Source of the DNA: an uncultured Opitutales bacterium
Lineage (GTDB): Bacteria > Verrucomicrobiota > Verrucomicrobiia > Opitutales > Intestinicryptomonadaceae
Assembly: GCA_900548185.1 (NCBI GenBank)
Contig: URJJ01000033.1
Coordinates: forward strand, 1 to 26,398
Length of the DNA: 26,398 nt
Direction: 5' to 3'
Part shown: positions 14,094-22,608 of the stretch, one piece after another
Position numbering within the stretch: position 1 is the first letter of the stretch
Layout: the number at the start of each line of letters is the position of its first letter
The notes under the pieces: generated by a model
Databases searched by the model: none
What the model saw: the letters and a program-made list of their open reading frames with translations, nothing else
Told to the model about the DNA's origin: nothing
Translations under genes and position numbers: made by a program

Positions 14094-14970
14094 CGGCTTT
14101 CCCTATCTCTTTTGCGGAAAACGAAAACCCGAGGCCCTCCAGCTTTTTCGGCGGAGCGTCCTGGCTTGCCAGCATCAGCTCCGAGGCCGCACCGCCAAAG
14201 GCCAGTTCCGCCGCGAATTTCGGGATTGAAAAGAGCAGGGGAACCCCAAGCGATTTTGCCACTGCGCGCGATATTTCCGCGTTGGAGGCCCCAGAGGGGG
14301 ACGCCGCGTTTGCCGGCCCTTCCAGTCTGGGCTCCCGGATTGCGGAAATGTAGGCTGCGCACAGGTCGCCTATGTGTATCCACGGCGTCATCTGGCTCCC
14401 GTCTCCGATTGTCGCGCCGAGCCCCAGCCTGAAAAACGGAAGCATTGCTTTTAACATTCCGCCGTTTCGGGATATAACAGCCCCCTGGCGCATGAATACC
14501 GTCCTTATGCCGGCTTCGCGCGCCGGCAGGCACGCCCTTTCCCATTTCCCGCATACTTCCGCCAGAAAACCTCCGCCCTCCGGCGCATCTTCCCCGCACT
14601 GGCCGCATGGGCGGGGTCCGTAGTATCCCGTCGCGGAGGCGCATATGAAGGCGCGCGGCTTTTGGCGGAGCCCTGCCGAGGCCCGCGCAAGAAGCGAGGT
14701 GGGGATAGTCCTGCTTTGGAGAATCTCGCGCTTTTTTTCCGGAGTCCATCTTCCCGCAATGCTTTCGCCTGCAAGGTGTATGACAGCCTCAACGCCCTCG
14801 AGCTTTTCCGCCTCTATCTCCCCCGATTGCGGATCCCAGAAAACGCCTCCGCTTCCGCGCCTGCGCGATATTTCAATGACGGAAAACCCTTCGGCGCGCA
14901 GGGCGGGGCAAAGCGACGAACCTATGGTTCCCCCAGCCCCGCTCACCGCAATCTTTAAGGTGGCATCCAT
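14062..14970 (-). CDS. TIGR01777 / YfcH-like NAD-dependent epimerase (SDR)
   Basis: The protein is 302 aa, an extended short-chain dehydrogenase. The N-terminal VSGAGGTIGSSLCPAL is the dinucleotide-binding loop. VIHLAGESIAGRWTPEKKREI is diagnostic for the TIGR01777/COG1090 group. ICASATGYYG holds the expected Ser and Tyr region, and TPWIHIGDLCAAY and LEGPANAASP are also typical. The C-terminal DUF1731-like tail (AFGGAASELMLASQDAPPKKLEGLGF) is complete. The physiological substrate of this group is not settled; relatives are annotated as nucleoside-diphosphate sugar epimerases. The ATG at 14970 gives the canonical start; the frame is open upstream without support. It overlaps uvsE at its 3' end. 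A 14-bp palindrome sits at its promoter. Confidence 0.9.
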   Translation of the reverse strand: MDATLKIAVSGAGGTIGSSLCPALRAEGFSVIEISRRRGSGGVFWDPQSGEIEAEKLEGVEAVIHLAGESIAGRWTPEKKREILQSRTIPTSLLARASAGLRQKPRAFICASATGYYGPRPCGQCGEDAPEGGGFLAEVCGKWERACLPAREAGIRTVFMRQGAVISRNGGMLKAMLPFFRLGLGATIGDGSQMTPWIHIGDLCAAYISAIREPRLEGPANAASPSGASNAEISRAVAKSLGVPLLFSIPKFAAELAFGGAASELMLASQDAPPKKLEGLGFSFSAKEIGKAVETELKIRCP

Positions 14971-14975
14971 TGCGT

Positions 14976-15004
14976 GATATATCGAAATAAATTGTCCGGA
15001 CAAT
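14976..15004 (-). promoter_or_regulatory. Putative promoter with palindromic operator upstream of the epimerase-uvsE pair
   Basis: ATTGTCCGGACAAT (14991-15004) is a perfect 14-base palindrome. Read on the minus strand it supplies a -35-like TTGTCC (15003-14998), 16 bases before TATATC (14981-14976). The start codon follows within six bases. A repressor bound there would block the -35 element. The palindrome is seen; promoter and operator roles are inferred. Confidence 0.45.
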
Positions 15005-15542
15005 AGCCCCGGAACGGGCGGGCTTGCTAAACGGGGGAGGTGGTGCCGGTTTTTTGTAAAGAACGTATGTTTAAAGAATGAAAACACGGCCGCTGGCGCA
15101 GCTTTGCAAACCCCGCTTAAACGGCCTTTCCCGAACTTTCCTCCGGAGTTTGCAAAGTCCGGGTCTTTGCAGGGTTTCGGGCGTTAGATTTTTATGGAAG
15201 AGCGCGCGCGTCCGGCGTTCTGCGTTCAATGCCTCTCATGGATTGCGGGAGGCGCATGCCGCCCGAGGCGGCCCTGCGCCCGGGCTTTTCGGGTGCGTAC
15301 TGGAGGGCGCAGGACATTCCCGCATGTGATGTAAGGCTGGTAAATCCGAAGTTCAGATTGTTGAGCGGAAACGGGCGGAAGCGTATGGCTTGGGGGCTGG
15401 TGCAGCGTCAAACTGCGGCATTCGCGCCGGAATGGGGTCTTATAAATCCCAAGCCCGCCGCGCGGCGGAAGCGTTCCCGGATGTTTTCAGCATTGAAATT
15501 TTCACGCGTTTTCGGGGGATGCCGGGCGCGCAGGGCGGAAGG
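15005..15542. other. Gene-free region with several inverted repeats
   Basis: No reading frame here looks like a protein gene. The stretch holds four inverted repeats: CTTTGCAAAC (15102-15111) with GTTTGCAAAG (15148-15157); CCTGCGCCC (15273-15281) with GGGCGCAGG (15305-15313); GGCTTGGG (15387-15394) with CCCAAGCC (15448-15455); and the palindrome CCGCCGCGCGGCGG (15455-15468). These could form a structured RNA, but I recognise no known RNA family. In GC-rich DNA some of them may be chance. Confidence 0.4.
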
Positions 15543-16079
15543 CTATTTGCCGGGCGTGCGCGTAGCCCGCACAGCCCAAAGGTAGGCCAGGTCGGAAAGC
15601 CTGTTCAGGTAGCGGAGCGGAAAATCCCGTGGCAGAGGCTCCGTTTCGTTCAGCCGGGCGGTCTCCCTTTCCGCCCTGCGGCAGATTGCGCGCGCAAGGT
15701 TTAAGGCGGCGTCGAGCTCTGTTTCGCCGGGCATTTTCCAGCCCGAGAAAGAGTCCCCCTCTGCTTCCATTTCAGATATTTTTGCCTCGATTTTTGCGAG
15801 GTCGCCGTCGTCCAGAAGCCCTATGTTTTTTTCAGCGAGCCTGCCGAAATTTTTCGGGGATGTCGCAAGTTCTGTCATGAGCTTTATGAGGGAATTTTGG
15901 ACTTCCAGAATTTCCCCCTTCAGCTTCGGGCATTGGGCCTTTGCGCGGGCCGCCCCGAGCGCCGCGCAGAACTCGTCAACCGTGCCGTAAGCCGCCACGC
16001 GCGGCGATGCCTTTGACACCCTTTCGCCGAACATCAGCGCGCATGTTCCCCCGTCTCCCGTCTTTGTGCTTATCTTCAT
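15543..16079 (-). CDS. ATP:cob(I)alamin adenosyltransferase, PduO type
   Basis: The protein is 178 aa, near the usual length for the PduO/MMAB family, which transfers the adenosyl group of ATP to cob(I)alamin to make coenzyme B12. The N-terminal ATP-binding KTGDGGTCALMFGERVSKASPRVAAYGTVDE (about 6-36) is highly characteristic, as are the central RAICRRAERE (Arg pair) and the C-terminal LRYLNRLSDLAYLWA. The usual TSL in the ATP loop reads CAL here. No other cobalamin gene lies nearby. A GGGA Shine-Dalgarno precedes the ATG at a short spacing. Confidence 0.95.
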   Translation of the reverse strand: MKISTKTGDGGTCALMFGERVSKASPRVAAYGTVDEFCAALGAARAKAQCPKLKGEILEVQNSLIKLMTELATSPKNFGRLAEKNIGLLDDGDLAKIEAKISEMEAEGDSFSGWKMPGETELDAALNLARAICRRAERETARLNETEPLPRDFPLRYLNRLSDLAYLWAVRATRTPGK

Positions 16080-16123
16080 GGAATCCCTTTTTCAAATGCC
16101 GATAAAATCGGAATGTTTCCCTT

Positions 16124-16154
16124 AAAATAATGCCGCCTCCGGCGCCGGCGTCAA
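16124..16154 (-). promoter_or_regulatory. Possible promoter of the cobalamin adenosyltransferase gene
   Basis: On the minus strand TTGACG (16154-16149) is followed after 19 bases by TATTTT (16129-16124). The spacing is longer than ideal. A small hairpin, CCGAT-AAA-ATCGG (16099-16111), lies in the predicted leader. I see no cobalamin riboswitch. Confidence 0.35.
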
Positions 16155-16534
16155 TTTTTTTGGAAAATTTATCCTGTCCGGATACGCCCCTGAAAGCCTT
16201 GCCCATGAATTCTCCCGCCGTGTGCGGGCGCCTTGGGGGAGGGCCGGAATATATGGCGCTATTTTCCGGCGCGCTTGAGAGCGTGGGCGGGGCTGGAGTG
16301 GCGCGGGCAAGCTTCCCGCCCGGTAAGTGGGATGATTCCGATTTGAAGATTGCGGGGGGATGGATAACCCGCTTTCTGGAGAGTGTGGCATTTCGTGAAG
16401 CGTTCGATACCCTCCGGCGCGGGGTATGGCCTAAAAAAATGACTTCATATGAAGGGCAATTTTTGAGCGTTATCCCTTCCGAATTGCGCCTTTCAAATAT
16501 CATCCGCATTCCAACTGCCCCAATGTTTCCGGGC
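16155..16534. other. Gene-free stretch between the adenosyltransferase and argS
   Basis: Open frames exist on both strands, but none has a recognisable domain, a ribosome binding site or natural-looking composition. Apart from the promoter candidate on its left and the argS terminator on its right I see nothing in it. It may be decayed coding DNA. Confidence 0.4.
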
Positions 16535-16562
16535 AAAAAAAAGCCGCGCTCGTCGGCGCGGC
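16535..16562 (-). terminator. Strong intrinsic terminator of argS
   Basis: On the minus strand GCCGCGC, a six-base loop, and GCGCGGC, followed by eight T. It lies 30 bases after the argS stop. Confidence 0.92.
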
Positions 16563-16591
16563 ATGGGGCACTCGGGGCGATTCCCCGAAAG

Positions 16592-18355
16592 CTACATTTT
16601 TTTGAGCGGCTCTATCGCAAGGAGCCTCAGGCCCGTTTCAAGTATCTCAAGCGTCCTTGCGCAGAGCATCAGGCGCCTCGCGCGCTGGCCGCCGTCTTCA
16701 ACCATGACCTTGTTTGCGTTGTAAAACGACGAAAACATGCCGGCCAGTTCGTAGAGGTATCCGCACAGGTGGTGCGGCCTGAGTTCCGCGAGCGTCAGGT
16801 CGAACACGTTGGGGAGCGCTATCAGCTTTCTTGCAAGCTCGATTTCCTGCGGGGTTTCGAGGGCGGAGGCCGCATCCTCGAAAGCCGATTCGGGGTCGAT
16901 TTCCGCCTTCCTGAAAATGGAATGGATACGCGCCACCGCATAGAGCAGGTAGGGGGCCGTATTGCCGTCGAAAGCCAGCATCTTATCCCACGAGAAAACG
17001 TAGTCGCTCGACCGGTTTTGCGAGAGGTCCGCGTAGCGCAGCGCGGCCACCCCCACGGTTTCCGCGATTTTTTCGGCTTCCTCCGCCGGCATGTCCGGAG
17101 TCTTTTCCCTGACGATTTTAAGCGCGCGCGCCACGGCCTCGTCGAGCAGCGCCTTCAGCTTTACGGGCTCGCCGCTCTTTGTCTTTATTGCCTTGCCGTC
17201 CTCGCCGAGAATGGTTCCGAACCATACGTGGCGCAGTTCAGGCATGCGGTACCCCTTTGCGGCGAACCACTTGCCGACGGTTAGGAAAAGCTGCTGGAAA
17301 TGGTCCTGCTGGCGGCCGTCCGTCACATAGATTATCTCCCTCGCCCCGAGGTTTTCCACCCTGTAAAGCACTGTGGCGAGGTCGGTGGAGGCGTAGTTCG
17401 AGGCCCCGTCCCGCTTGCGGATGATGAAGGGCTGCTCCCTGAAGCGCTCGTGGTCCTTGAGGAATACGACGAGCGCCCCCTGGTCTTCGACGGCCAGGCC
17501 GGTTTCGGTTAGCTCCTTGTAGATGCGCCCCACCTTGTCGCGGTAGAAGGATTCGCCGAGGGTGATGTCGTTTGTCACGGACATGCGCTCGTACATCCTG
17601 TCGAACGCGATGCGGCTGACCTTGTTGATTTCGTTCCAAAGCGCTGTGTTTTCGGGGTCCCCGTTTTGCAGCTTGACGAGCTCCCCGCGCGCGGCTTCGG
17701 CGCATTCGGGATTTTCCTTGGCCTTTGCGGAGCCCGCCTTGTACATGCGTTCGAGGTCCTCAAGGGCGTTTTCGTCGGAGGCGTCGAGGCGGTAGTTTTC
17801 GCTTTTTATGCCGTAGATTAGTATGCCGAAATTCGTGCCCCAGTCGCCGATGTGGTTGTCGCAGGTCATGTCGGCGCCGCAGAAGCGCAGGAGGCGCTGG
17901 ACGGCTTCGCCTATGACCATCGGCCGTAGGTGGCCGACGTGCATCTGCTTGGCGGTGTTTGGCGAGGGGAAGTCTATGACGGTCTTTTTGCCGTCGTAGA
18001 ACTTGCTTGCGGCCTCCCTCAGGGCTTTTGAACCCTTGTATTTGGCAAGCCACGCCCCCAGGAATTTCGGAGTCAGCCTGAAGTTGACAAATCCGGGGCC
18101 CGCTATCGAGACTTCAACAAGCTCCGGGTCTATCCCCCCGTGCTCCTTGAGGGCCTCCACGAGGGCTTCTGCGGCCTTTCGCGGGTTGGATTTCTGCGCC
18201 TTGGCATAGGGCAGGGCGCCGTTTATCTGAAAGTCCCCGAATCGGGGGTCCGCAGGGCGCGCCGAGGCGTCGAACGGAAATTCAAATGTTTTTGCGGCGG
18301 CTTCTGCGGCGATTTTTTCAATCGCCTTCGATGGGTGGAACCAGATTTCTGACAT
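16592..18355 (-). CDS. argS: Arginyl-tRNA synthetase
   Basis: The protein is 587 aa, a normal class I ArgRS. The N-terminal additional domain (1 to about 115) includes FGDFQINGALPYAK. The catalytic core starts at IDFPSPNTAKQMHVGH, where the HIGH motif reads His139-Val-Gly-His142. DNHIGDWGTNFGILI, TDLATVLYRV, YVTDGRQQDHFQQLF and the KMSKS-equivalent KTKSGEPVKLKALLDEA follow. The C-terminal DALR anticodon-binding domain contains NVFDLTLAELRPHHLCGYLYELAGMFSSFY. It charges tRNA-Arg in the cytoplasm. Its ATG lies three bases after the prs stop, so the two genes form an operon that ends at a strong terminator. Confidence 0.98.
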   Translation of the reverse strand: MSEIWFHPSKAIEKIAAEAAAKTFEFPFDASARPADPRFGDFQINGALPYAKAQKSNPRKAAEALVEALKEHGGIDPELVEVSIAGPGFVNFRLTPKFLGAWLAKYKGSKALREAASKFYDGKKTVIDFPSPNTAKQMHVGHLRPMVIGEAVQRLLRFCGADMTCDNHIGDWGTNFGILIYGIKSENYRLDASDENALEDLERMYKAGSAKAKENPECAEAARGELVKLQNGDPENTALWNEINKVSRIAFDRMYERMSVTNDITLGESFYRDKVGRIYKELTETGLAVEDQGALVVFLKDHERFREQPFIIRKRDGASNYASTDLATVLYRVENLGAREIIYVTDGRQQDHFQQLFLTVGKWFAAKGYRMPELRHVWFGTILGEDGKAIKTKSGEPVKLKALLDEAVARALKIVREKTPDMPAEEAEKIAETVGVAALRYADLSQNRSSDYVFSWDKMLAFDGNTAPYLLYAVARIHSIFRKAEIDPESAFEDAASALETPQEIELARKLIALPNVFDLTLAELRPHHLCGYLYELAGMFSSFYNANKVMVEDGGQRARRLMLCARTLEILETGLRLLAIEPLKKM

Positions 18356-18358
18356 TTT

Positions 18359-19312
18359 TTAGAAGCCCTTGATTTTAAAGAGGGAGGTTACGGACATGTT
18401 GTTGTGCACGCGGAGTATGGCCTCGGCCAGAAGGGGCGCCACGGATAGCACCGTAATCGGGTAGTCCGCATATTTTGGGCTGGGGGGCGTGGAGTCAGTG
18501 ACGATGAGCTCGTCAAGCAGCCCCTCCGAGAGGCGCTCGTACGCCTTTTCGGTGAGGACTGCGTGCGATACCGCAGCGCGCACCGAGCGCGGGTTCCTCT
18601 CGCGCAGGAGCTTTGCGGCGGCGACGAGGGTGCCGGCGGTTTCGGTCATGTCGTCCACAAGCAGGATGTCCTTGCCCTCCACTTCGCCCACGAGGTTCGT
18701 GGCCTCCACGTGTTCGGCGCTCACGCGGCGTTTTGCGATGAATCCGAGCGGGCAGTCAAAGAGCGTTGCAAAGGTCTGCGCGCGCTTCAGCCCGCCGATG
18801 TCCGGGGAAAAGACAGTGAGGTTTGAGATGTCCTTTGTCTTAAGGTAGTCGTAGATTACGGGAGAGGCGTAGAGGTGGTCGCAGGGGATGTCGAAGAATC
18901 CGGGTATCTGCTGGGCGTGCAGGTCGAGGGTCAGGATTCTGTCGATTTTTGCCGCCACCAGAAGGTTTGCCGCGAGCTTTGAGGTGATGGGAACGCCGGG
19001 CTTGTCCTTCCTGTCCTGGCGCGCGTACCCGAAAAACGGAAGAACGGCCGTGATGCGGGATGCGGAGGCCCTGCGCGCGGCGTCTATCATTATGAGAAGC
19101 TCCATCAGGTTGTCGTTTGTGGGGCGGCAGGTGGGCTGGATGATGAACACGTCGTCGCCCCTTATGTGGTCGAGAATCTGGACGTATGTCTCGCTGTCCG
19201 GGAAGGTCTCCGTGACGGCGGAGCCAAGCGGGGCCGAGAGGTAGGCGCATATGTTCTTGGCTAGCGTCGGATTGGCGCGGCCCGAAAATATTTTCAAGTT
19301 GTCTATCTTCAT
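18359..19312 (-). CDS. prs: Ribose-phosphate pyrophosphokinase (PRPP synthetase)
   Basis: The protein is 317 aa, the class I PRPP synthetase length. It makes PRPP from ribose-5-phosphate and ATP, feeding purine, pyrimidine, His, Trp and NAD synthesis. Hallmarks are FIIQPTCRPTNDNLMELLIM, RASASRITAVLPFFGYARQDRKD (ATP loop), LTLDLHAQQIPGFF, and the PRPP loop DDMTETAGTLVAAA, where the common DTGGT reads ETAGT. VVSPD-type FSPDIGGLKRA is kept. It is the first gene of a prs-argS operon. The ATG overlaps a TATAATG sequence and there is no Shine-Dalgarno; the upstream leader is pyrimidine-rich. Confidence 0.97.
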   Translation of the reverse strand: MKIDNLKIFSGRANPTLAKNICAYLSAPLGSAVTETFPDSETYVQILDHIRGDDVFIIQPTCRPTNDNLMELLIMIDAARRASASRITAVLPFFGYARQDRKDKPGVPITSKLAANLLVAAKIDRILTLDLHAQQIPGFFDIPCDHLYASPVIYDYLKTKDISNLTVFSPDIGGLKRAQTFATLFDCPLGFIAKRRVSAEHVEATNLVGEVEGKDILLVDDMTETAGTLVAAAKLLRERNPRSVRAAVSHAVLTEKAYERLSEGLLDELIVTDSTPPSPKYADYPITVLSVAPLLAEAILRVHNNMSVTSLFKIKGF

Positions 19313-19339
19313 TATAGAAGGAAGGGGGTTCGGATGTTC

Positions 19340-19378
19340 ACTTTAAGACGGGCACTCTATATCAGGCACTTTCCTAGT
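19340..19378 (-). promoter_or_regulatory. Possible prs promoter
   Basis: On the minus strand a TTGACT -35 box is followed, 14 to 16 bases later, by TATAGAGT, which offers either TATAGA or TAGAGT as -10. It lies about 30-60 bases upstream of the prs start. Spacing is ambiguous. Confidence 0.35.
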
Positions 19379-19390
19379 CAAGGCTTATCG

Positions 19391-19412
19391 CCTCCGCCCA
19401 CCCGGGCGGAGG
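19391..19412. repeat. Perfect GC-rich hairpin between addA and prs
   Basis: CCTCCGCCC, loop ACCC, GGGCGGAGG: a 9-bp perfect stem about 95 bases downstream of the addA stop. No T run follows on either strand, so it is not a classical terminator; it might protect the addA mRNA 3' end. A second palindrome, GAAGGCCGGCCTTC, lies at 19455-19468. Confidence 0.55.
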
Positions 19413-19506
19413 GGGCACAGGCGTTCCGGATCAGCGTGGCGGCGGGGCCCGTTTGAAGGCCGGCCTTCGGGCCGCCCGCCGCGCGCCGGATTGGGGGACC
19501 AACCCG

Positions 19507-22500
19507 CTATGCAGTAATCCCTTTGGGAAGCCTTACCGGCACGATTTCCGCCCTCCTTGCCGCGACAATTTTGAGGGAGATTTTTTCCGGGGCTATTCCC
19601 GACAGGGTTTCGAGGGCTGAGGCGTAGCGGGCGAGCTGGGGGGCGTACCTTGCGGCGAGCTCCCCGGCCGGGGCGTCGTCGCTTTTAAAGTCCACTATCT
19701 CGGCGCAGCCGCCTTGCGGGGGAAAGTTGACGCGGTCGAACCTTCCGCATTCCAGAGCGCCGTTTTTAAATACCGCGTAAGGCTTTTCCGCCCAGAAATT
19801 CCGGCATTTGAAAATTTCAGAAATAGCGGGGTTTTCCATGCACCTCTTTGCCATGGCGAAGGCTTCGTCGAATTCGTCTGGAAAATCCGCGTACATGGGA
19901 CGCGCGGCCTCCGCCGCGCATTCGAGCGACGTGGATTCTGGCCCGAGCCTTTCAAATATGGAGTGCAGCGCAAGCCCGGTCTGCGCCGAACTTTCGTCGC
20001 GCGCGCCTGCCGGAGGCTCCGCCGGTCCGCATTCGTCTCCCGGAATTTGGGGGCTTCCGAAGCTTTCGCCGCCGTCCCGCCGGGGCTCGGGCGGCCTTTC
20101 GGGGAAATCCCCGGCCCACGAGGCGTCGCCAAAGAGCGTCGCCGGGGCGTCTCCCGGCTTCCGCTCGGGGATGTCGAATATGTCGGAGAGCATTGCCGCG
20201 AACCCCCCGCGCGCGGCCGGTTTTGACGCCGGCTCCCTTGGGAGAATCAGGTGCATGGCGCGCTTTGCCCTGGTGAGGGCAACGTAGAACCTGCAAAGTG
20301 AGTCGTAGGCCCTTTCGTCCGCAAGCTCCGCCGCGGCTGCGGAGAGGGTTTTGTCCAGCCTGCATACGCTGTCTGCGGGGAGCGCCAGCGCGAACCCGGA
20401 CGGGGTGGCCGATATTCTCCCTCCGTGGCCCCCGGCGGGGTTTCCCAGCTCCGGCAGGATTACGACGTCGAAATCCAGCCCCTTGGACTTGTGGATGCTC
20501 ATGACCTGCACCGTATCGGAAGACGCGCCCTCGCGTATCCTGAACTTCCGGGCGGCTTCGACGAATTCGTCTATGTCGCGGATGTTTTGGGCGTCGAATT
20601 TCCGCGCCATTTCCATGAACTGGGCGATACGGTTTCTCGTGAAGGAGTCGCCCGGTTCGCATGCCTCCATGAGGGCTTTTGCGGGGCGGGAGAGGGCCGC
20701 GGCAAGCCCGAGGTCAGACGCGGTTCCCAGGAAGTTTTCCCTCCACCTGTCCCCGCCCAGCAGGGGCTTTAGCGGCGTCATTTTTGCGTAGCCCAGCGAC
20801 AGGGTGTCTGCGAGGTGCGCGGCTGCGAGCGCAAACGACAACATCGCGGGGCATGCCATGTTGTCTGAAGATATGTCTACGTCCAGCTCGCCCGCCGCGC
20901 GCATGGGGATGCCGTCTTCTGCGGCCCTGCGCCGGAAGGTCTCTATTATGCGGGCGGCGGTCTTGTTGCGCTGCACGAGCACGGCACAGGTTAGCCCGCG
21001 GGCCACGGGGTTCAGGGACTTTGCAAACTCGTAGGCGCGGTCGGCCGCGTCCTCGTCGCTTTCTGCGCGTTCGGCCGTGACAGCTCCCCGCATTGACGAG
21101 TTCGGCGCGGCGGTGTCGTGGTTTTCCCATATGCGGCCCCAGCGGCCGGCGGCCTTTTCGCCGAAGTGGAGCGCCATGGCGCGCCCGTCTGAAAACACGG
21201 CGTTGACGGCCGATATGACGGCGGGGCACGAGCGCCACGAAGTCTTTATCTGCGGGTTGTCGCGCACGGCCCCGTCCATATTGTCGTAGATTTCGTCAAA
21301 CAGCGCGCTGTCGCCTCCGCGCCACGAGTATATGGACTGCTTCACGTCCCCGACGTAAAAGAAAGTCTTTTCCCCGCCGGAGTTGGTCGCTGCCTCCCGG
21401 ACTATCGGCTCAAACACGGCCCACTGCATGCGCGAGGTGTCCTGGAATTCGTCGAAGAGCCAGTGGGAAAAGCGGGAGTCGAAGCGGTATTCGACAAGCT
21501 CCCTTGCAGTCCGCGCCCCGCTTGAGGCCACCAGCGCCGGCATGTCAGAAAACGCCATCCGCCCACGGGACAGGGCGCACTCCGAGTAGGCCCCGGAAAA
21601 GGCCCCCATTATGGAAAACACGGCCTTTGCTGCGTCCCGGGCCGACGAGGCGTGGGCGCGCAGAAGCGACCTCGCAGCCCCGTCGAACAGGCGCGACTCC
21701 TCAGGGGTGAGCGGGTACAGCGCGCCGCCACGGGACGGGGGGGCCTCAAAGCCCCGGCACGTGCCGCGCTCGGCGAAATATTCGCAGAAGGCCAGGGCGG
21801 CTTTTGTCTTTGATTTCGGCGCCGTTTCAAAATCGGCCTCCGCGAAGAATTTCAGGATTGCGCCCTTTGCGGCGGCCTCTTTCGGGTCCCCGCATTTTTC
21901 AAGCTCCTCCGCTGCCCGGGCGAGGATGGCGCGGTATTCGTCCGAATTGCGGGCGGGGGCGTCAGGCGGCGAGAATCCGGGGAAGTCCCCCCAGCGGGAG
22001 GCGTCGGGTATTGCAAGCCATATGTCCCGCGAATTTTCGATGAAGGAAATCAGGGCGTCTGCCACGCGCTTGTTTTCCGCCCCGAAATTCGCGGCCTTGA
22101 AGGCCCTTGCGAAGTTCTGGAAGTCGCCCTCCTCCGACGAAAACCTGCGCAGCACCTCCTCTGCCGCGCGTGCGTTTTCGCGGGCGGCGCCGAGGTCGTC
22201 GAGGATTTGTATGTCCTCGAATATCCCCAGCTCCGCTGCGAAAAACCTGACGAAGCGCGAGACGAACGAGTCGATTGTCTCCATGTGCAGCCTCGGCGCG
22301 GCCTCCGCAAACTTCGCCAGCGCCTCCTCGAAATCCCCTCGCGACGGGGGGGGCAGCAGCGGGGCGGCGGCCGATATGTCGCGGGCAAGCGACGCGGCAA
22401 ATTCGGGGTCTGCCGTTGCCCGGGCGAGCTTTGACATGGTCTTTGAAAAGAATTCGCCGGCAGCCTTGCGCGTGAAGGTGAGGGCGCATATCTCCTCGGG

Positions 22501-22608
22501 TTTGGCCCCGCCCAGGACGAGGGCGATGAAGCGGTTTGTAAGCGCGTAGGTCTTTCCCGACCCGGCTGAGGCGAGCGTGCGCTCGTTTTGGAATACGGGG
22601 CCTTTCAT
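19507..22608 (-). CDS. addA: AddA-type helicase-nuclease (UvrD-like helicase with RecB-family nuclease)
   Basis: The protein is 1033 aa. It has the full superfamily 1A helicase set: Walker A ASAGSGKT (13-20), CALTFTRKAA (motif Ia), DEFQDTS (386-392, motif II), VGDVKQSIYSWRGG (motif III), VMSIHKSKGLDFDVVILPE (motif V) and FYVALTRAKRAMHLI (motif VI). The C-terminal PD-(D/E)XK nuclease has GRFDRV with Asp958 and EIVDFKSD with Asp973 and Lys975, followed by YAPQLARYASAL. AddAB unwinds and resects double-strand breaks to load RecA. The ATG overlaps the addB stop as ATGA, so the two are translationally coupled. It is a little shorter than Bacillus AddA, as in other non-Firmicute AddA proteins. Confidence 0.93.
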   Translation of the reverse strand: MKGPVFQNERTLASAGSGKTYALTNRFIALVLGGAKPEEICALTFTRKAAGEFFSKTMSKLARATADPEFAASLARDISAAAPLLPPPSRGDFEEALAKFAEAAPRLHMETIDSFVSRFVRFFAAELGIFEDIQILDDLGAARENARAAEEVLRRFSSEEGDFQNFARAFKAANFGAENKRVADALISFIENSRDIWLAIPDASRWGDFPGFSPPDAPARNSDEYRAILARAAEELEKCGDPKEAAAKGAILKFFAEADFETAPKSKTKAALAFCEYFAERGTCRGFEAPPSRGGALYPLTPEESRLFDGAARSLLRAHASSARDAAKAVFSIMGAFSGAYSECALSRGRMAFSDMPALVASSGARTARELVEYRFDSRFSHWLFDEFQDTSRMQWAVFEPIVREAATNSGGEKTFFYVGDVKQSIYSWRGGDSALFDEIYDNMDGAVRDNPQIKTSWRSCPAVISAVNAVFSDGRAMALHFGEKAAGRWGRIWENHDTAAPNSSMRGAVTAERAESDEDAADRAYEFAKSLNPVARGLTCAVLVQRNKTAARIIETFRRRAAEDGIPMRAAGELDVDISSDNMACPAMLSFALAAAHLADTLSLGYAKMTPLKPLLGGDRWRENFLGTASDLGLAAALSRPAKALMEACEPGDSFTRNRIAQFMEMARKFDAQNIRDIDEFVEAARKFRIREGASSDTVQVMSIHKSKGLDFDVVILPELGNPAGGHGGRISATPSGFALALPADSVCRLDKTLSAAAAELADERAYDSLCRFYVALTRAKRAMHLILPREPASKPAARGGFAAMLSDIFDIPERKPGDAPATLFGDASWAGDFPERPPEPRRDGGESFGSPQIPGDECGPAEPPAGARDESSAQTGLALHSIFERLGPESTSLECAAEAARPMYADFPDEFDEAFAMAKRCMENPAISEIFKCRNFWAEKPYAVFKNGALECGRFDRVNFPPQGGCAEIVDFKSDDAPAGELAARYAPQLARYASALETLSGIAPEKISLKIVAARRAEIVPVRLPKGITA

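Noticed and set aside
15121..15160. GGAGGAAAG on the minus strand, reminiscent of the RNase P RNA start
   Set aside because: The following conserved RNase P segments are absent and no matching 3' part is found.
16080..16148. Cobalamin riboswitch in the leader of the adenosyltransferase gene
   Set aside because: The leader is short and has only one small hairpin; no B12-box-like sequence is visible.
16130..17284. A 384-codon plus-strand open frame
   Set aside because: More than half is antisense to argS and the rest crosses the argS terminator; no recognisable domain.
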